Notes under the pieces: generated by a model
Told to the model about the DNA's origin: nothing
What the model saw: the letters and a program-made list of their open reading frames with translations, nothing else
Database searches by the model: none
Virus record (IMG/VR): IMGVR_UViG_3300030085_001476
Location: 1-24,986 of that record
Length of the DNA stretch: 24,986 nucleotides
Reading direction: 5' to 3' (one strand)
From: a virus
Part shown: positions 22,189-24,986 of the stretch, piece after piece
Layout of the letters: every line of letters begins with the position of its first letter
Numbering within the stretch: position 1 is the stretch's first letter
Program-made: the position numbers and the translations under genes

Positions 22189-22562
22189 TACAGGCACTGA
22201 TACCCGCAATCACAGAGCTTGCCGGCGGGTGGCTCAAGGGCAAGGCAGAAGAGAAGGCGGCGCAGGCCAGGGTCAAGGTCGCCAAGGCAGAGGCCGAGGC
22301 AGAGGTGATGCGCGTCGCTGCTACACACGAGGCCGGCTGGGAGAAGGTCATGGCCGAGGCCAGCAAGGATTCGTGGAAGGACGAAGCCTGGACGATCTTG
22401 TTCATTGCGATCATCGCCATGTGCTTCATCCCGCCATTGCAGCCGTATGTCGAGCGCGGGTTTGATGCGTTGAGCCGTACACCGGACTGGTTCCAGTGGG
22501 CCATGTACGCCTCAATAGCGGCGAGCTTTGGTTTACGCGGACTGAAGGGACTGAAGAAATGA
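22185..22562 (+). CDS. Holin of the 3TM/GTA-holin type
   Basis: A 125-aa protein. A short N-terminal hydrophobic segment (about residues 1-16) is followed by an alanine/lysine/glutamate helix (18-60), then SKDSWKDEAWTILFIAIIAMCFIPPLQPYVERGFDAL with a membrane span at about 68-86, and a second span at 102-118 after TPDWFQW. The SWKDE...FIPP...GF..L pattern is typical of the 3TM holin family also found in alphaproteobacterial gene transfer agents. Holins open the inner membrane so the cytoplasmic endolysin can reach the wall. The stop overlaps the lysozyme start (ATGA at 22559-22562). Confidence 0.82.
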   Translation: MIQALIPAITELAGGWLKGKAEEKAAQARVKVAKAEAEAEVMRVAATHEAGWEKVMAEASKDSWKDEAWTILFIAIIAMCFIPPLQPYVERGFDALSRTPDWFQWAMYASIAASFGLRGLKGLKK

Positions 22563-23011
22563 ACAAGGACAAACTGCGCCAGGAGCTTGCAGAGGACGAA
22601 GGCTGCAAGTACGAGATCTACCTAGACCACCTGGGCCTGCCCACGTTTGGCATTGGCCACCTAGTGGTGGAGGATGACCCAGAACACGGCCAGCCTGTCG
22701 GCACCGCTGTTGATGAGGAGCGGGTGCGGCAGGTGTTCTCGCTGGACATTGCGTCCACGCTGGACGAGTGCCAGGTGCTGTACCCAGACTTCGATGATCT
22801 GCCGGAAGAGGCGCAACTGATCATTGCCAACATGATGTTCAACATGGGCAGGCCGCGCCTGTCCAAGTTCAAGGGCATGAAGGCCGGCGTCGATGCCAAA
22901 GACTGGAACCGCGCCGCTGACGAGATGGTGGACAGCCGCTGGTACGACCAGGTCACCAACCGCGCCAAGCGCCTGGTCGCGCGTATGCGCGCCATCGAAG
23001 ACACCGCATAA
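22559..23011 (+). CDS. Endolysin, T4-type lysozyme (GH24)
   Basis: A 150-aa muramidase cutting the peptidoglycan MurNAc-GlcNAc bond. The catalytic triad is visible with T4 lysozyme spacing: E14 in the DEG motif, D23 in YLD, and T29 in PTFGIGH (T4 uses E11, D20, T26). The C-terminal lobe includes IIANMMFNMGRPRLSKFKGM then WNRAADEMVDSRWYDQVTNRAKRL, both standard for the family. Although the frame is open further upstream to GTG 22496, ATG 22559 is the start: AAGGGA (22545-22550) is eight bases before it, it overlaps the holin stop, and the N-terminus fits the family. There is no signal peptide, so release depends on the holin. Confidence 0.94.
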   Translation: MNKDKLRQELAEDEGCKYEIYLDHLGLPTFGIGHLVVEDDPEHGQPVGTAVDEERVRQVFSLDIASTLDECQVLYPDFDDLPEEAQLIIANMMFNMGRPRLSKFKGMKAGVDAKDWNRAADEMVDSRWYDQVTNRAKRLVARMRAIEDTA

Positions 23012-23036
23012 AAAAGCCCCCGCGCTGGGCGGGGGC
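23010..23036 (-). terminator. Terminator for the - strand operon at the convergent junction
   Basis: An eight-base-pair GC stem (23016-23023 with 23029-23036) with a five-base loop is followed, reading the - strand, by a run of six Ts (bases 23010-23015 are As on +). It ends the LexA-like operon. On the + strand the same hairpin follows the lysozyme stop by four bases but has no T-run there, so it is at best weak for the late genes. Confidence 0.8.
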
Positions 23037-23057
23037 AGTGGGAGGAAAACGTAAGGT

Positions 23058-23258
23058 TCAAGACAACTCTATGTGTCTGGTGCCGATGCGTCTAGCCCTT
23101 CCTTTTTCAATGACCAGGCGCAAATGCACTGCGGCTGTGAAATGGCTGATGCCCATCATCTCGCCTATGGTGCGGAGCGTAGGCGTGTAGCCCTGCTCCT
23201 GCTGGTGCTTGGCGATGGCGTCGTACACCGCTTGTTGTTTTTTGGTCAGCGTCTGCAT
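23058..23258 (-). CDS. LexA-type winged-helix DNA-binding protein without protease domain
   Basis: A 66-aa protein whose whole length matches the LexA N-terminal DNA-binding domain. LTKKQQAVYDAIAKHQQEQGYTPTLRTIGEMMGISHFTAAVHLRLVIEKGRARRI lines up with LexA's LTARQQEVFDLI...G.PPTRAEIAQRLG...AAEEHLKALARKG, followed by a wing. It lacks the C-terminal S24 autoprotease, so it cannot be inactivated by RecA-driven self-cleavage. AAGGAG lies eight bases before the ATG, and the ATG overlaps the stop of the nuclease gene (TGATG), so the two are translated together. It could repress its own operon or act on host SOS-like sites. It is the last gene before the - strand terminator. Confidence 0.85.
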   Translation of the reverse strand: MQTLTKKQQAVYDAIAKHQQEQGYTPTLRTIGEMMGISHFTAAVHLRLVIEKGRARRIGTRHIELS

Positions 23259-24223
23259 CAGTCAATCTCCTTCACGCTGAGTGTCTTGGCGCGCACAGTA
23301 CGCGCCGGCTTGGCAGGCGTCACCTTCTCAGGCTGTGCCTTGTAGTTGCGGGTAGGCCACTTGACCTCGACCATCTTGTTGCCGACCAGGCCACGCGCAC
23401 CTGGCGCTTCGCCGATGGCGTCCATCAGCGTTGTGGTGGCGTCGCTGATGTCCTCCTCGGCATTGGCCTTGCTGCGCTGTGCCAGCAGGAGCTGCTCCAG
23501 CGCAATGGCCTCGTCGGTGTCAGGCTCAATGTCGATCATGGGCAGCGACAAATCTACCGAGCTGTACGCAATCCTGGCGTCGCCAGGCGAGTAGGGCGGG
23601 TAGTAGTCCCGCTCTTTGCGGCGGCGTTCAAAGTCCACCACCGCGTCGCGGATCTGCATCTGCACCACAGGGTCTGGCCTGTAGACGTAGATGTACAGGT
23701 GGATGCTCTGGTACAGCGTGACGATGGCACCCCACTTGGCCTCTGGGTAGCACATGAGCTGCGCCTGGAGCTGCAAGGGGCCGCGATACCAGCGTGGCCG
23801 CTCTGATGGCGGGGCTGATGTCAGCTTCGATTCGATGATGCCGATCTTGCCGGCAGTCTCAATCGTGCCGCCCTGCGGCAGGAAGATCTTGCGGTCAGGG
23901 TCGGCTTTAATCAGGCCGGTTCCCTTGCCTGCACCATCCAGCGACGCGGCCAGTGCCAGGTCTTTGTGCTGGTACGGCACAGTGATCTCAGTCTCGACAT
24001 CAGTCATGCCGAGGCGCTTGCCGCACTCGCGCAGCAGCATTGGCTCTGCCAGGTTGCCGAGGTACATGGCGTCGCTCTCGACGAACTCCTCAACGTAGGT
24101 GCCGGCGTCGCGTTGCAGGAATTCGTCCAGCAGCTCGTTGGGTGTGCCGTAGGGCGATGCGTTCAGGAGCTGCGGGATGCGGGATGCCGACATCTGGTTG
24201 TCGGGCGTCAGTTTACCTACCAT
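23258..24223 (-). CDS. YqaJ/lambda-exonuclease-like recombination nuclease
   Basis: A 321-aa PD-(D/E)XK nuclease. Motifs in order: GNLAEP with E60, LAASLDG with D96, IIESK with E131 and K133, and LQAQLMCY with Q153/Q155, the full set of the YqaJ/lambda exo family, which resects DNA ends for single-strand annealing and recombination. The C-terminal 80 residues are extra, ending in a basic KPARTVRAKTLSVKEID tail that may bind DNA or a partner. The ATG overlaps the end of the upstream 45-aa gene. No annealing protein (Beta, RecT or Erf type) is visible in the window, although it could lie just outside. The LexA-like gene overlaps its stop. Confidence 0.85.
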   Translation of the reverse strand: MVGKLTPDNQMSASRIPQLLNASPYGTPNELLDEFLQRDAGTYVEEFVESDAMYLGNLAEPMLLRECGKRLGMTDVETEITVPYQHKDLALAASLDGAGKGTGLIKADPDRKIFLPQGGTIETAGKIGIIESKLTSAPPSERPRWYRGPLQLQAQLMCYPEAKWGAIVTLYQSIHLYIYVYRPDPVVQMQIRDAVVDFERRRKERDYYPPYSPGDARIAYSSVDLSLPMIDIEPDTDEAIALEQLLLAQRSKANAEEDISDATTTLMDAIGEAPGARGLVGNKMVEVKWPTRNYKAQPEKVTPAKPARTVRAKTLSVKEID

Positions 24224-24354
24224 GCCACTGCCCCCCCAAACTTCGCCATGAGCGCCCAGATGTTGTACTCGGTGGTGAAGAAGTTAGTCCCGAAGAAGAT
24301 GCCGAGGAAGCCGATGAACAAGCCCCCGACAATGTCGATGATGATGTGACGCAT
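24217..24354 (-). CDS. Small membrane peptide, 45 aa
   Basis: A short - strand gene between the recombinase and nuclease. A perfect AGGAGG (24365 down to 24360) lies five bases before its ATG. Its TAG sits inside the start of the nuclease gene (ATGGTAG), overlapping by seven bases. The product begins MRHIIIDIVGG, continues with one strongly hydrophobic span (about residues 4-26, rich in F, I, L and G), and ends in a short polar tail with WALMAKFGGAVAW. It may be a membrane-acting peptide (toxin-like, exclusion or lysis control), or it may chiefly couple translation to the nuclease. Function unknown. Confidence 0.65.
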   Translation of the reverse strand: MRHIIIDIVGGLFIGFLGIFFGTNFFTTEYNIWALMAKFGGAVAW

Positions 24355-24363
24355 TGATACCTC

Positions 24364-24986
24364 CTATGCGTTGATCAGGTTACGCACTGAGCTGGCATGC
24401 CACTGCCCACCCATTGCGGTCGGGATGCCGGCGCTGTTGAGCGCCGACGCGATAGCGCGCAGGCTCTGGCCTGCATTACGCAATGCTGTGATGATCGGCA
24501 TCGCCTGCGGCGCGACCTTGGCGGTGGCGTCGCGGCGAATGCCGGCGGTGGCAGCGCCACCCTTGGCGGGGCAGGGAGACCCCAGCTTGACGCCGCGCTG
24601 CTTGGCAGCGGCCAGTGCCGCCTTGGTGCGCTCCGAGATGCGGCGACCTTCCCACTCGGCGAACACTGCCGCCATCTGGAGGAAGGTGCGGTCTGCTTCC
24701 GGCATGTCAGCGCAGACGATGGGGACGCCGGCCTCAAGCAGGCCGGTGATGAAATGCACGTTACGCGCCAGGCGATCCAGCTTGGCGATCAGCAGCGTCG
24801 CGCCAGTCTCCTTGGCCAGCGCAAGCGCCTGGGCCAGCTCTGGGCGGTCGGCGCGCTTGCCGCTCTCGACCTCGGTGAACTCGGCGATGATGTCATAGCC
24901 GGCGACAGCGTGGCGCTGAGCATCCAGGCCAAGGCCGGACTGGCCCTGGCGCTGGGTGCTGACACGGTAGTAGGCGACGTACTGGG
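24364..24986 (-). CDS. Serine recombinase (resolvase/invertase family), N-terminal end cut by the window edge
   Basis: The open - strand frame runs off the right edge; 206 residues are visible. The catalytic domain opens with QYVAYYRVSTQRQ, where S9 (codon 24960-24958) is the nucleophile. The helper motif KLDRLARN (about residues 66-73) and the AVFAEWEGRRISERTKAALAAAK segment before the E-helix follow. A C-terminal helix-turn-helix (SLRAIASALNSAGIP...WHASSVRNLINA) binds DNA. Probably only a few residues are missing. At about 210 aa it is a small resolvase/invertase, not a large phage integrase (450 aa or more). It could invert a tail-fibre segment, resolve dimers, or act in integration with other factors. 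It starts the visible - strand operon. Confidence 0.9.
   Translation of the reverse strand, partial: QYVAYYRVSTQRQGQSGLGLDAQRHAVAGYDIIAEFTEVESGKRADRPELAQALALAKETGATLLIAKLDRLARNVHFITGLLEAGVPIVCADMPEADRTFLQMAAVFAEWEGRRISERTKAALAAAKQRGVKLGSPCPAKGGAATAGIRRDATAKVAPQAMPIITALRNAGQSLRAIASALNSAGIPTAMGGQWHASSVRNLINA

Noticed and set aside
22496-22558. Upstream GTG start for the lysozyme
   Set aside because: The added residues lie in the holin's coding region and are not like a signal peptide; ATG 22559 gives the T4-lysozyme N-terminus and has AAGGGA upstream.
23016-23036. Main terminator of the + strand late genes
   Set aside because: No T-run follows the hairpin on the + strand; the arrangement fits a - strand terminator.
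24371-24898. + strand reading frame (175 codons) opposite the recombinase
   Set aside because: Antisense to a clear serine recombinase with intact catalytic motifs; serine/alanine-rich shadow.
1-24986. tRNA genes, CRISPR arrays, insertion sequences and T7-type phage promoters
   Set aside because: I looked for cloverleaf-like segments, regularly spaced repeats, terminal inverted repeats and a repeated ~20-base promoter motif in the gaps and saw none; the gaps are too short and dissimilar.

Overview
This window is part of a tailed-phage genome, either a podovirus or a prophage/metagenomic relative of one, with T7-like virion architecture. The evidence is a nearly unbroken + strand run of head, connector, short-tail, internal-core, fibre/tailspike and lysis genes, with 1-8 base start/stop overlaps at most junctions. 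Several of the small proteins look like families I recall from marine podoviruses of Alphaproteobacteria (DUF6321-like, DUF5824-like, Bbp19-like, the small protein behind the capsid gene), so a marine alphaproteobacterial host is my inference. Base composition is moderately GC-rich. No tRNA, CRISPR array, insertion sequence or phage RNA polymerase gene is visible.

Layout. 1-2977: the end of the large terminase gene, a GNAT-like protein, then a train of very small, mostly basic proteins, several starting with GTG inside the previous gene's stop. 2970-6899: portal, Bbp19-like protein, scaffold, a terminator with a sigma70-like promoter laid through it, a foldable leader, the major capsid protein and a probable decoration protein. 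6906-9773: a terminator, then the two tail tube proteins. 9775-16968: internal virion (ejection) proteins of 153, 580, 690 and 948 aa, with a 46-aa acidic peptide between the last two. 16952-20687: a candidate promoter, a T7-type fibre, a fibre ending in an S74 chaperone, and a beta-helix tailspike. 20687-23011: a lysis and membrane cassette (XhlA-like protein, AT-hook peptide, two cysteine-containing membrane proteins, an EF-hand membrane protein, a 3TM-type holin, a T4-type lysozyme).

The - strand module (23058-24986) converges on the late genes. It encodes a partial serine recombinase, a 45-aa membrane peptide, a YqaJ/lambda-exo-like nuclease and a LexA-type DNA-binding domain with no protease, and ends at a hairpin whose U-tract is on the - strand.

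How the genes fit together: terminase and portal package DNA into a shell built by scaffold and capsid protein. The tail tubes close the portal, internal proteins extend through the envelope during ejection, fibres and tailspike bind and perhaps digest surface glycans, and holin plus lysozyme release progeny. The - strand genes look like a recombination and regulation module. The best candidates for something new are the overlapping terminator/promoter and structured leader before the capsid gene, the compact array of small basic proteins, a possible HhH-glycosylase-like motif in an ejection protein, and the EF-hand/cysteine membrane proteins of the lysis region.
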